From assembly GCA_030142905.1 (NCBI GenBank), contig JASJOG010000181.1, positions 186,001-250,000 of the forward strand: 64,000 nt of DNA, written 5' to 3'. Below are positions 1-11,148 of this stretch, piece by piece. The notes beneath the pieces were generated by a model. That model did not search any database. It had not been told where the DNA came from and saw only the letters and a list, made by a program, of their open reading frames with translations. Source of the stretch: Heliopora coerulea (taxonomy: Eukaryota; Cnidaria; Anthozoa; Scleralcyonacea; Helioporidae). Each line of letters starts with the position of its first letter. Position 1 is the stretch's first letter. The translations under genes and the position numbers were made by a program.

Positions 1-99
1 TTGGGTTCGTTGTCAACAAGACTCATCAAACTTCAAGGATCCTTAGAAGGATTCCCGCAGTACATACATATAAAACAGTAATTTTCTGTAATTCCACAA

Positions 100-200
100 T
101 TCCGGCCTTGATTCCAATTGTCTTTAGGCTGCCAGCCAATCAAAGTAAGCTCAGGCTGGGAGCTACCTATCTACCCTGCTGGCAAAGCAGGGGCAGCACC
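100..200. repeat. Fragment of a dispersed repeat also at 13320-13390
   Basis: The stretch around 130-188 (GCTGCCAGCCA, AGCTACCT, CTACCC, GCTGGCAAAG) matches 13327-13386 with scattered differences. At the second site the block sits between remains of a restriction-like-endonuclease retrotransposon, so it may be part of that element's 3' region. Bases 1-461 otherwise look like intron of copy A, with short TTATCA and TTAT-rich tracts and nothing else recognisable. Confidence 0.4.
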
Positions 201-461
201 CCAAGGTCATTTCTTCAAACTCTGCTCGTTTTATGGAGGTCATTGGCTCTGAATTAATGCTTTGCCCACCAAATTATTATTGTCTATGCTATCATTATCA
301 GTAACATTATCAGTAACATTATCAAAAAGACTATAATAATAATCATTACTTATGTTTTTTTATTCGTATTTGTACTTCAAGTTGTATTTATATTTCTATC
401 TGTACTGGTGCTTGTATCTGTGTTTGTGTGTTTAAATTTAAATTTTGCTTAAATATTTAAG

Positions 462-500
462 GGTCGCTGTGCGAAGAAAGATGCTTTGTTAAATGACGGG
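462..500 (+). CDS. Copy A exon: 13-residue GRC linker
   Basis: GGTCGCTGT opens after TTAAG and the exon ends before GTATGT, phase 0 to 0. It encodes GRCAKKDALLNDG. The same 39-nt exon occurs in copy B (23500-23538), and its start is seen in copy C at 63993. Confidence 0.82.
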
Positions 501-3500
501 GTATGTAAAATGTCATTTAATTTTGATGTAAAATACGTTAATCAGGTAATCGTCACATTTTTAATCATGACCATGTCTCGTAAATCATCAATTTTCGTTC
601 AACCGAGTAAAAGCTGTTTTTACTTTTCATCGTTGCCGTTGTTTTGTACTTTATTGAAACAGACCGTCGTTACCGACACTTAAAACCAGTTTTTAAACTT
701 CTTTTACGATTTTATGCCGAGACTGAGTTAATTCATTGTCATTCAGTAAGCAGGCTAGTTTCGTTTATTGAACATGTACGTTTCGACTAGGTTTTAGTCA
801 TCAGCAGGCTGAAATTACTAAGAATGGAAATTGGCGCTTAACTGTCACGATTGTTCTATATTTCGTCAATCAACATAAATTGTATTAAAAGTAGAAATTT
901 CAAACGTTAAAAAACTACGACTAAAAACTTTTAAATGACTCATAAGGTTCGGCCTTATAATTTCTTTAAAACATTCAACAGGAGTGTTTGTCGCTAAATT
1001 AGAAATCAGAACAATTCTGTTATCACACATGGAAGAAGTGTCCTATTAACCCATTTTCATGTTGACCTGTTGATGTCCGATTATTTTTGAGGTCATTTAG
1101 GCCAACCCACTTCGTAGGTGGTTCTGAATGATATTTTCATTGCAGACTAAGAGAGGGCTCACACATGAAAGGTAAATGAAATATTTTCTTCATATATAAA
1201 GCCCACGTGGGTTAGACCGGTGTGGGCGGGGCTTTGCATAGTCTCAGCTCCGGTGAACTCACTGCCCACTTTGAGGAACTCCGTTGAACTCACTGCCCAC
1301 TTTGAATGGTCGATTTGTCGAGGATGAAATAGTTAAGAACAAATGTGGGGTAGAATACAACCCGAATGGTCACCTAAGAGTTAACAGAAGCAAAATTAAT
1401 CTACTGGTTCCATTTATGTCCTCCTTAATTTTCATTCTCAACTACAATTTTTTAATTTCAGATTGTCGTTGTTCCAGACGCCGCTGCGGCTAAAAAGGTT
1501 CCACCAATACCTGGATTACTTTTGTACCGCAAAGACAACAAGGAACTTTACTTAAAAGCAAATCAAACGTGGAAAATTATGGCAAAGGAGAGAAAGGTGG
1601 GACTATTACTAATCCATTCGATGACACAAGGGTTAACCTTCACATCTACGTAGTACTATCAGAATCACAGCTTAGTACGTTTTGAATATAGTACTCATAG
1701 TCACATTTGAAATGACATATGCCTATCTTCCACATTAGTCGGCGAGTCAACTTTTATTTACAAATATCTGTAATTGGGACGCAGAAATCGCAGTTGATTT
1801 AAGATAAGGTGCATATCATTTTATCTGCAAGCATTACATAGCGCGCGTTATTTGTTCGTGAACGTCTTACTTGCTATTGCAAAATATGCAAGGTTTTTAC
1901 CTATGGATTGCAGTGTGATAATCGCTGATGCATTGCTCTTGGTTGCTTGCAATCACGTAGTTAAGTAATTCAACATTAAGGGTAACTAGAAAACTGTCAT
2001 TCATTGTGTCCATTGACTCCCACGAGCTCCTTCATTCATTCGCTTTCAAATTACACTGAATTATATCAGAATCCATGCACGTTAAGACGGCCAACATTTT
2101 TGTTTTCAAACCTGGGCAAATTTGGGAAAATATGATCGCTAGTTGCAAAATTTTAGGACGTAAAATTTGCATTGTTTCCTCAATGTTTGTTTCAGTTTGC
2201 CTGTCACTTATTAACACTGCATCAACCCAATGACAAAAATACACCAAGACACTGATAATGTTTCAATAGTTCAACATTTCTTTTCAAACTTATTTCTAAC
2301 TTCTTTAAGCCCCACAAATGCACATGCTAACGAAGGCTGCAAATACTTTCCTGATCGGACCTCTCGGTTAATTAGTAATCAATATAACATAATTGAAAAT
2401 ATTACATATATTAAATATGTTATATATAAAATAAAATAGCAATAGTAATAATAATAATAATAAAAATAATAATCAAGTAAGCATTAGCTGGTCTTAACCG
2501 TATAAACAGTGTATAACGGTCACGCATCTACAATTATAACCACTAATAAAACGACAACAAAAAAGTAGCTATTACAAACATAAAAATCAATATTATTACA
2601 TGTATAAAACATATAATAAGATATATAATATATACGTATAATAATATATATTAATATTAGTTATAATTCTAATTAATAATTTTAGTTATTAATTAGAAGT
2701 AGCGCAAACGCACGTGGCAACGAAGACTGCAAATGCTCTCCTGTACGGACCTCTCGGTTTAATAAGTATTCAATATAACACAATGGCAAATATTATATAT
2801 ATATATTACACAATAGTATGTGTTTTCTCATAAATATACTGAATTTGAAATAACAGTATGCAGTATAAACGCGACAGCACACAACGAGAACAAAAAGGAA
2901 ATAAAAAGGAAGAGGCTAAATATACATATGTTTAGTATTTTGAGTTTCCGCTCCTCGTATACAAGAAGCCGTCAAATAGTCTAGTTATTATTGTGGCAAT
3001 GAACCAACAAAATTTTTGCCATTATTATTTTTAAACATAAATGTTTGATTTACTGTAACTCCCCCGGGCTTAAAGCTTTTTGACAGGCCTTTGTAGTTTC
3101 TTCTAGAGCTGTCTTCCAAATTATATTTCCATACCACGTTATAATAATTTTGCCAAAATTGTTTTCCCATCAATATTACTAATTTCTTCATTGTCACCGT
3201 CGTTGCTGTTGTTATTGTCATTAATATTACCTTAGTTATTATCTTAATCGTTACAGTTATCATTACATTTATCGTTATCGTCGTCATTACAGCTATCGTT
3301 ATCATTATCGTTATAGTCATTGTTATCGTTATCATTATTGATTGTTATCGTAATCATTATTATCGTTATCATTACTGTGATTGTTATCGTCAATATTATT
3401 GTGATTTTTATCGTTATCATTGTGATTGTCATCGTTATCATTATTGTGATTGCTATCGTTCACGCTTACAACGATTGTTATCTCGTTATCTTAACCATCG

Positions 3501-5274
3501 TCTCAGTCATCGCAGTCGACGTAGTTCCATCGTAGTTAACCGTTTCATTGGCTATCGTCATCATCATTTCCATCGCCACTTTTATTGTCAGTTTAATTGT
3601 TGCTGCCGCTGTCGTTTCGCTTTCAATTGTCATTGCTATTGTCAAAGTCATGGTCATTGTCACTGTCCTCGTCAATGCCATTGTAATTGTCATTGTCATT
3701 GCTATTGCCACCGTCATTAGGGAAGTTTATGCGACAGTTTAGAGATGTGTACGCCTTACATATGGCGTGAGAGGGGTCGTATAAACAGTAAGTATAAATG
3801 ATGTTCACGCTTTACGTAATCTCTGTCGAACACAAGACTTGGCATTGTAGTCGAATAAATCTGCCATTTCACCTTGGTGCGTCTCATTTCCCTCGTTTTA
3901 ATGGGCCTGGTGTTGCCGTCACTCTTATTATTATTTCTCAGATTCTTCACGATGCTTCTACCTTGGTTAAACCAAAATTGAATCAAGTTCAGACTAAAAT
4001 GACCCAAAAAGTATGGAATTTAAAACTTATAAATTCAAAACAACCCTGAATTATTTTATCCTAGCAGTAATGCGCTTTATGAAATAATTCATGACTATAG
4101 TTTCATAATCTCAATATGCTTTTCCCAATTTCATTAATTTTAGCTTAACCTCGTTAATGCGCAGTTCAACGAACTCGACAAGCAGTTGCAGGATCTAAAC
4201 CAAACCTTTCGAGTCGCTTACGGAATAGGTCAGTAACCTGTTTTCCTTCACCTTCTGAAGATACTGTATTACCTCTATTAAAGATTTTCATTGTATTTTG
4301 CGAATTACTCAATATAATGCGACTGTAAAAGGACCTACTCGGAGTACCTCGTATCGCACTAGATGGCTCATTTTGTACAACTCAGTAGTGCAGAAGTCGA
4401 CTCTTGAAAATTATTTTTCAACCGCTATTTTCCACGAGCTTAGAAAATCAGGAAATCAGCTGTAGTCATTGCATATAAATGGTATAATTTTAAAAATCAG
4501 TTATATTTTACCCCCAGACTCATCACTTTCCACAGATTCCTTTCTCTCAAAATTGTTTTCCCTATTTAGTCGATTACAAGTTATTTAGCTTACCCCGCTT
4601 CTTCGCGCTTGAACAAATTGCAACACTCGCTAGGAGCATGTTTGGAATTACTTCCCAACTAGCAGTAAATAAACTTTCTGGTAAGCTTTGTATCACACTT
4701 TAGCAGATAATCAGAATCTGAGCAGGTTAAACTGAGCGTGCTGTGTTATCGTCACTATCATTTTGTATTTCTCAATGTTGTATTATCCATCATTTCTCTA
4801 CCATGTGTCATAATAAAAATACTTTTCTAATGACAAATTGCTAAATACAAAATTAAAATGTTTAATTATGTGAATTACAATGTTTTCATTTCAGCTATAG
4901 CCGATTACCCGGAATGCACAGGATACAGCTGGTTAACTCAATCCAGTAGAAACGAAAACTATAATTCTGGAAGTTACTGCGACAGCAGCCTGTCCACTGG
5001 ATGGTATAGATTTGGAGGTGATGCAGGAAACCGGATATCGACAACTTGTAACTCAAATGGAAACCGTTGTGGAACATACAAGCCTGGGTGGATGAAAGGA
5101 TCACATCCGACAGTAGCTGAAGGAATTGTGTCCCGTACAGTATGCTTTGCTTACAGTGGTTCGTGCTGTTATTCGAGTTCTCAAAGCATCAAAGTTTTGA
5201 ACTGTGGGTTATATTTCATCTACAAACTCTCCGCAACTAGCTGCTATAATCGCTATTGCGGTTCCTTCCATTGA
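462..5274 (+). CDS. Copy A (3' part): secreted fibrinogen-like/D8C protein
   Basis: This is the 3' half of the first member of a tandem gene family. Its 5' exons lie before the window. Five exons are seen: 462-500, 1462-1596, 3942-4010, 4144-4228 and 4895-5274. Each is bounded by AG and GT, and each has the same length and phase as its counterpart in copy B, apart from the last exon. The encoded order is a 13-residue Cys-containing linker (starts GRC), a 45-residue module resembling the collagen XV/XVIII trimerisation domain (PGLLLYRKDNKELY...W), two short heptad-like exons and a C-terminal D8C domain. By analogy the product is an oligomeric secreted protein. The D8C exon is nearly identical to that of copy B, while the heptad-like exons differ much more. 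The gene structure is an inference from comparing the copies; no transcript was available. Confidence 0.85.
1462..1596 (+). CDS. Copy A exon: trimerisation-like module
   Basis: 135 nt, phase 0 to 0, from TTTCAG to AAG|GTGGGA. It encodes VPPIPGLLLYRKDNKELY and then a conserved Trp in QTWKIMAKERK. The pattern (Pro-Gly, two hydrophobics, Tyr, Lys-Asp, Glu-Leu-Tyr, then Trp) resembles the trimerisation domain of collagens XV/XVIII. That assignment is from pattern only. Confidence 0.85.
2320..2800. repeat. Local direct duplication inside a copy A intron
   Basis: About 85 bases around 2320-2410 (ACGAAGGCTGCAAATAC, GGACCTCTCGGTT, CAATATAACA) recur at 2705-2795 with substitutions, 385 bases apart. 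AT-rich sequence and an (AAT)n tract at 2447-2475 lie between. No coding sense was seen. Confidence 0.6.
3190..3720. repeat. Degenerate GTTATC/TCATTG microsatellite
   Basis: Long imperfect tandem repeat of GTTATC, GTCATT and related hexamers. It creates open frames on both strands full of Ile/Thr/Val/Met that are not genes. Confidence 0.9.
3942..4010 (+). CDS. Copy A exon: heptad-like segment 1
   Basis: 69 nt from TTCTCAG to AAA|GTATGG. It encodes KPKLNQVQTKMTQK after a variable start. Copy B has a 69-nt exon with [14 protein letters not shown]. Hydrophobics are spaced as in a short coiled coil. Confidence 0.78.
4144..4228 (+). CDS. Copy A exon: heptad-like segment 2
   Basis: 85 nt from TTTTAG to ATAG|GTCAGT, ending in phase 1. 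It encodes NAQFNELDKQLQDLNQTF, a plausible coiled-coil stretch. Copy B has the same length and phase and keeps the LNQT motif, a potential N-glycosylation site. Confidence 0.78.
4895..5274 (+). CDS. Copy A last exon: D8C domain
   Basis: Opens after TTTCAG in phase 1 and runs to TGA at 5272-5274. It encodes a D8C domain (uromodulin/GP2/OIT3 type). Visible landmarks are [59 protein letters not shown] and a final C...YC. Ten cysteines are present, consistent with an extracellular disulfide-bonded fold. Confidence 0.93.
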
Positions 5275-5308
5275 AACAAATTTCATGTAATCGTTGAAGT
5301 CGACAAAA

Positions 5309-5314
5309 AATAAA
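5309..5314 (+). promoter_or_regulatory. Likely poly(A) signal of copy A
   Basis: AATAAA lies 35 bases after the copy A stop codon. A second AATAAA follows at 5370-5375. Confidence 0.55.
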
Positions 5315-8300
5315 AGGTCTGTAGCGTAAGGCAGCTTCCTGATCTGTTTCTATACCACTTCTGTAATCGAATAAAAGAATGAAAACTAATTTCGGAAGGT
5401 GAACGAAGTAATTGTCCTCCAGAAGTAGGGGTCTCCCACTCCATTTGAAGGTTGATCCAGCTAGGTTGTGACAGACTTTATTACTTTACTCCACCTGATG
5501 CCAGACAATTTTACTCGTCGAGGGAGACGTCCTGGAAGGGAGGACCGGTAAAGGATTTAAGGTGCTTATTTAATAAACGCCAAATATGCTGAACTATAAA
5601 ACACTGACTGTATTTTTCGTATCCGACGGCGGGTTGTCGTCATCAAAAATTTATCTTGATGGAATTAGAACACTTAAGACTCGTTGTCCATTAACCAATA
5701 AGAACTCCGAACAGTCGGGTACCTTGACTGTTGTAAGTGGGGGAGAAGGTGGCTAGAATGAAAACTGTAATCGTTATTACCCATCAAACTTCCAATTTCC
5801 CCATTTTAACAATTTACAAGGAGTGTAACATCCCCAAACCCCTCGCCCCCCAAAATACGCCTTTGATCTAGTTTGCAAACTAACGGCCCAGAGCGTAATC
5901 TTCTTTCGGTCCGTCTTCTCAACATTAAGCTACATGAACACAGATTCGAGTTGCAAACACAGATAAAATTTTCAAATAGCAGGATTAATTTCGAGCCTAC
6001 TAGCTTGACAGATCGACACTGAGTTAAACAAGAATTACAAGCCCCAAATTTGAGCTTGTGCTGTATGTATCAATCAAAACTTTTGTTGTTCGAAGTTTGA
6101 AGTCGCTTTCTCATCATCATCTGCAAGAGCGAATTAGAATTTCTTTATTGTATTCAACTCCTACTGAAACACTCAGGCCAACACCTTATTGCAGGGGCGT
6201 CCAAGGAGGGCCATATAGTCAAAAATTCATGAGTACAGGCTACCTGAATTTATTTTTAATAGGTAACAATGGTGAGGTGTAACCTCTTAGCAAGCATTTA
6301 CTTTATAGTATTAATTAATTAATTAATTAATCAGTTAGTTATTAGTGCAAAAACACTTATCTGAAATTATGCTGGAAGACGGCAGGTATAATGTAAAAGG
6401 GTTAGGACTTCTTTTGATGTTTATCACACGAAGGAACGCAGTCACTCTTTTATTAACAATATTCAGCAAAGCGTTGTAACATCAAATTTATGAAAAGCAA
6501 GTTATGAAGGAGATCCTTTGCATAAGGACTGGAATGATTTCGGATAAAAAAACTAGAAAAATGTAACCGAAATGAGTGTGTTGATTACCTCAATTAGCAG
6601 AAGCAAAAATCCAAGATGGCATCGACTAGCTTATATAAAAAATTTCAAACGGGTGGCACTAACGATTCAGGCGGGCTGCATGTGGCTCGCGGCCGCAAGC
6701 TGGATAGACTTGCTTTCAAGACTTAACCAATAGTGCAGTTTTCGCTTCTTTTGGTATTGCATGAATATGATCGGAAATTAAAATCTCGTGATGTTATGCC
6801 ACCTTTTCTATTTCAGGTATATGCAATAATGTTCTATTGATACAGTCTCTTAGGTTTATTTGTTGTGTTTACATTATGTTCCGTTCTAAGATACAAAGAA
6901 ACTGCATAAAGGGAGTTGTGCATAACGTCAAATTAGTCCTTTGGATTTGAATGACAATGAGATTTGCACAACCTGATCTTAATTTCTGGTCCGAGAACCC
7001 GGTTTACACGGGAAAGAAATATTACGCAGTCATACACCACCAATTCACGGTTCGGTTTGGCAGGCGGTCAATTTTGGGACGATAGTGCAGATCGCAATCG
7101 ATTCCTGAGTAAATGCAAACCATTTCAATTTATGGGCAGTTCCCAATGAAACGGAACAAAAGTGTTCCTGTGTAAACGTGAGTCCTTATAGTCCTATAGC
7201 TAATTTAAATAAGCGCAAGTCCATGTGGTATATCTTACATGAAAATATAATGCGACGCGAATAAACAAATCGCACTGATTGTAATCGTTGAACAACCAGA
7301 CAGCGGAAATGATTTTAAGGTATTCTGCTTCTTCCCACTCACTTTACAGCAATTAACCTATTTTATTTTGTTGTTCCTGCCCTGCTTGTTAATCTAATAG
7401 TGAAGCATTTCTGGTGATTCACTAAATCTAAATTAACAATTATAAAGATCTCTTCATAAATTTTATTGTCTAATGAGATGATCAGTGAATTTAAAGGCAA
7501 GAATCATCTTTAATTTTTAATTAAAATCAAGTATTCGAGCCATCAATAATTTGTAATTTTATTCAATTTAGATGCATTTCTAACCGTTTCAGAAGACTTA
7601 CAGTTAAATCTTTCTTGGGGTTCAGTTCCCAGACTCCCAGGGTTGCTTAAGCTCATGTTCTCCAATTAGCCTTCCCCACTATTATAATCCGTGCTCTGCG
7701 GGCCCTTATATTTTAGAAGATGAATGCATACTTTTCTACTAAGTTCTACAAATTCATCAATAAAATCTGACAGTTTAAGGTACCGACCGAACAATCTCAA
7801 CATCGCTTGACAGACGGAGTATTTAATAAATGAACATTGGATTTCTAACAGGCAAAAAAGAATGTCCTTTTCCTCTGGCGTAAAACCAGTCAACAAACGT
7901 ACTAGTGGGTTATTAAAAAAGACGAAGTTCTGTATAATGGAACTAGTTTGAAAAAAAAAGGGCGGGATAGCTCAGGATTTTGAGTCATTCAAAAAAGTCA
8001 AAGGATAATGTCTTCCATACTCCCCCTTTCAGAACAATCTTAAATTAATTTCTACATTTAGTTTCGTAGTCTGCATTATGATAAACTTTCTACGAGTATT
8101 TAGATTTAACACTTAAGAACGTGATAGCATCTTTTAATGAAAATAATCAGCAAGAGAGTTCTTGTGGCTACTGCTAAGCTATTGATGTGTTCTTTCACAG
8201 CAACATAAGTCTCCCACAGCTGTTCTTCAAGAAATTTCAAATTAGTCCGTTGGATATTTTCTGTAAAGGAAACCACGCGTCAAAATTATGAAATGCGGGG

Positions 8301-11012
8301 ATAAATCGATTGACTTGAGGAAATTGTAACCATGGCTGAATTTGCTTAAAGCAAAAACAATTCTAATTTATAACAGGGAAATTTTAAGCTTGTTCTAAGC
8401 CGTTCAAATGGATAACAATTACAATATTCATTCAAAAATTACAATATTCATTCAAAAAAATTGTCACAACAATAACCATAAAGAGAAAAAAAAAACAAAA
8501 ATATTTTCAAAAGACTACTCTAAAATATTCGGCAGAATTTTATTGACTTAAGTAACAGTTGATGAACAGCTGCAAAATACATGGTTAGAAAAATAAGCAG
8601 TAAAACACTTGACAGTGACATAAGAATACGGCGATGTCCATCTGTTCGTTTTCCACGTTTCTCTTTGCTTGTTTCTAATTGTCTGCAAATATTTAGACTC
8701 GAAGGAAGAGAAATGGCACCTCATCACTAAAATATGTTGACACACTTTCCTTAGTTTTGAAGTATGATCATGGGTCTAAAGGCTTACATAAGCAATGCGT
8801 TTTCGTTTAAACGCATGATGCTAAAAAGAAAGTGTCCAACTGAAGGTTCAGCTTTAACTAGAGTAAGAACCATAACAAAGTTAAAAATAAAAACCATGTC
8901 AACAGGGCAAAAGAGTATTGATAATAACTTGGTAAGGCTGAGATGCTAGCGACTATTGCAAGCGAAAGTCACAACACTCGAGCAGTCTATCTAGTGTTAT
9001 CAATTTTCACCCAAGTCCTGTAACTAATGTTTCGGTGACGAAGAGAGGTTATGACAATTACGCATTCGTAATGAAGCTAGATCTTGAATCACAAGACTGC
9101 AATGTAAATGTCACATTGTCACTTCTACTAGTAAACACTAGTCTTCTACCTCAGCCAGTAAGGCGTTTACTCAATATTTCGAATACTAGCAAAATACCCT
9201 GACCAGACAGGGAATTTCTAAACAAGGAAAAGTCCATCATATTACTGGACAAGAAATAATTCGCTAACTCTTGCCAACCTGATACTTTCGTAGGTTTAAG
9301 CTTTTCCGTGCTATATTTCATGTGTTTTTTCATCTGTTTTACGTGCACTAATACAGTACTTTCTTGTTTAGCGCTTAATTATAACGTTCTGATGATGTAA
9401 CACTTTCAAAAGAATTGCACCTTAACTTTAATTTGGTTTACGGAAAAAATCTTCTAATCAGCAAGTTTGGTCGTATTTTTGCCCTTATACCGCCGACTCA
9501 CTTTGCCATGTTAACGGGCGTTAACGATAAAGGTTACGGTGAAACACAGACTGTGTCGATGAATTCACAACAAAGTGGTGTGTTATATATAGCCTTCTAT
9601 TGCAACAACAACCCACATAGACACCGTTTCTTAAAACCGAGCAATTACGTTTATATCGGCCCCCAAATAACCAATGTCACACACGGTTGCAGCACTAACT
9701 ATCCCTTCGGCGTCGGGCCGAAAACATACAGCCAAAGCCTGATTCGAATATTTTGCCGAAAAGCAAGGTCGCTTGGAGGAAAAATCCTTTGAAAAGAATA
9801 AATAAAGATTAACAGAACTATTTAAAATTAGTCAATGTTAGCACATATATCTCCTTGAAATTTATCTAAAAGGCTTGCAAAGCTTATGTTTTTATCCTAG
9901 GAGCCCTGATGTCACATATGCATGTTGAGAATCGCACTAATTATTAATTCATGCAAAATTGATATGCCATTCATCACCAGCTGTTGTTGAGCAAGTACGA
10001 GTAATTGTATCGTTTCTGGCATTTCTAACGATATTTTGACTTCATAAAATTACCTGAGCAACCTCAAGCGTCTCTACCGATCGCTTTAAACCGTGAGAGT
10101 ACTGTTCAGCATGAATCACGACTTCACGTTTCGACTTCAGTACAAGAGCGTGTTCATTAAAAAACCCAGAAATTATGCTATTTTGAGAACATAAATGTAA
10201 TTATTAATACCCACTGTAAATCTTTAGTTACTCAAAGATGAATCTAAGACTTAACAAAATAGACATTTGGTGAAATGCCAACTAAATATGCATTTCGCAT
10301 TTTCTAATCTTTTTATTCTTGTCAGCGTAACATTATAAGAACTCATTCTAATTTTATTTTGTCCAAACATAACATTCTTAAATGACTGTTCTTGTATTCT
10401 TTTACCTGTTACATATATTAAAAAAATCCATTGTTTACGTAGCTACCAATAAATTTCGCACCATCTCTGAAATTTAGCAGAATTTCAGTCACTATAACCA
10501 TATGCATCATATACATCTGTAGCAATAACTGACCGCCTTCACGTGTTACCAGTAGGAGAGCTAATGGATCACGTTGAGGAGCAAGTTTTAAAACTTTTTG
10601 TAACAAAGCCTTTGCGAAGCTCTTTTCTTTTCAAAAAAAAGGCTCACTAAAAATCGTCTTTATTGCTTGGTTTATTTGAGTATTCCTGCAGTTAACAAAT
10701 TAATTTTCCATAACTGTTTCAGGGTGTATTGTATTTGTTTGTTATATTGTTATTTGTATCTTATCAACTATATAAATAAAGAAGTTGTTTTTCATAAGGC
10801 TGTGTGGTCAAAAATGTAAATTATTCTTTGATAGCTACACCCGCATCACAATATTTAGCTTGGCAACAATTAAGCTTGAACATATTCAACCAAAGACCTG
10901 CTGGATCTTTCCGGGTTTCGATTACCTTTCACTTCCTAATTTGTCGGAACTGACTCCCTTTAGTTTACTTTGAATAACATTAATTTTCAAATTACCTGTT
11001 GACTCTTGTCAA
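5315..11012. other. Intergenic, copy A to copy B
   Basis: No gene could be supported. Short open frames here (for example 9415-9792) show no family motif. The region holds a (TTAA)n-like tract at 6308-6335, a possible MITE at 7001-7178 and AT-rich sequence. Confidence 0.5.
7001..7178. mobile_element. Possible short MITE
   Basis: The ends GGTTTACACGGGAA and TTCCTGTGTAAACG are inverted repeats (12 of 14 match). The interior is unremarkable and no clear target duplication was seen. The end sequence resembles the element at 14873-15360. Confidence 0.35.
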
Positions 11013-11026
11013 AAAGATAATAAAGG
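11013..11026 (+). promoter_or_regulatory. TATA-like box of copy B
   Basis: AAAGATAATAAAGG lies about 50 bases before the first ATG of copy B. Copy C has AAAGACAATAAATT at a similar distance from its ATG (53504-53517). The conservation between paralogues suggests a core promoter element. Confidence 0.4.
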
Positions 11027-11070
11027 ATAGAAATCAATCGTGCTCGAACCAGTTAAATGATATAACTTCT

Positions 11071-11148
11071 ATGAACAACATTGAGATGAGTTTCTTAAGA
11101 ACGTGCGCTGTTCTTCTTGCTTGTTCGCTGGCTAGTGGGGATTGTGAG
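11071..11148 (+). CDS. Copy B exon 1: signal peptide
   Basis: Encodes a hydrophobic leader ([15 protein letters not shown]) ending in DCE before GTTTGT, phase 0. Two ATGs are possible, 11071 and 11086; the second gives MSFLRTC, a more typical leader start. Confidence 0.8.

Noticed and set aside
3190..3720. Long open frames on both strands rich in Ile, Thr, Val and Met
   Set aside because: They follow directly from the GTTATC-type microsatellite and have no start context, domain or splice support.
9415..9792. Open frame of 125 codons
   Set aside because: No family motif, signal peptide or splice signals were recognised; it is compatible with chance in this region.
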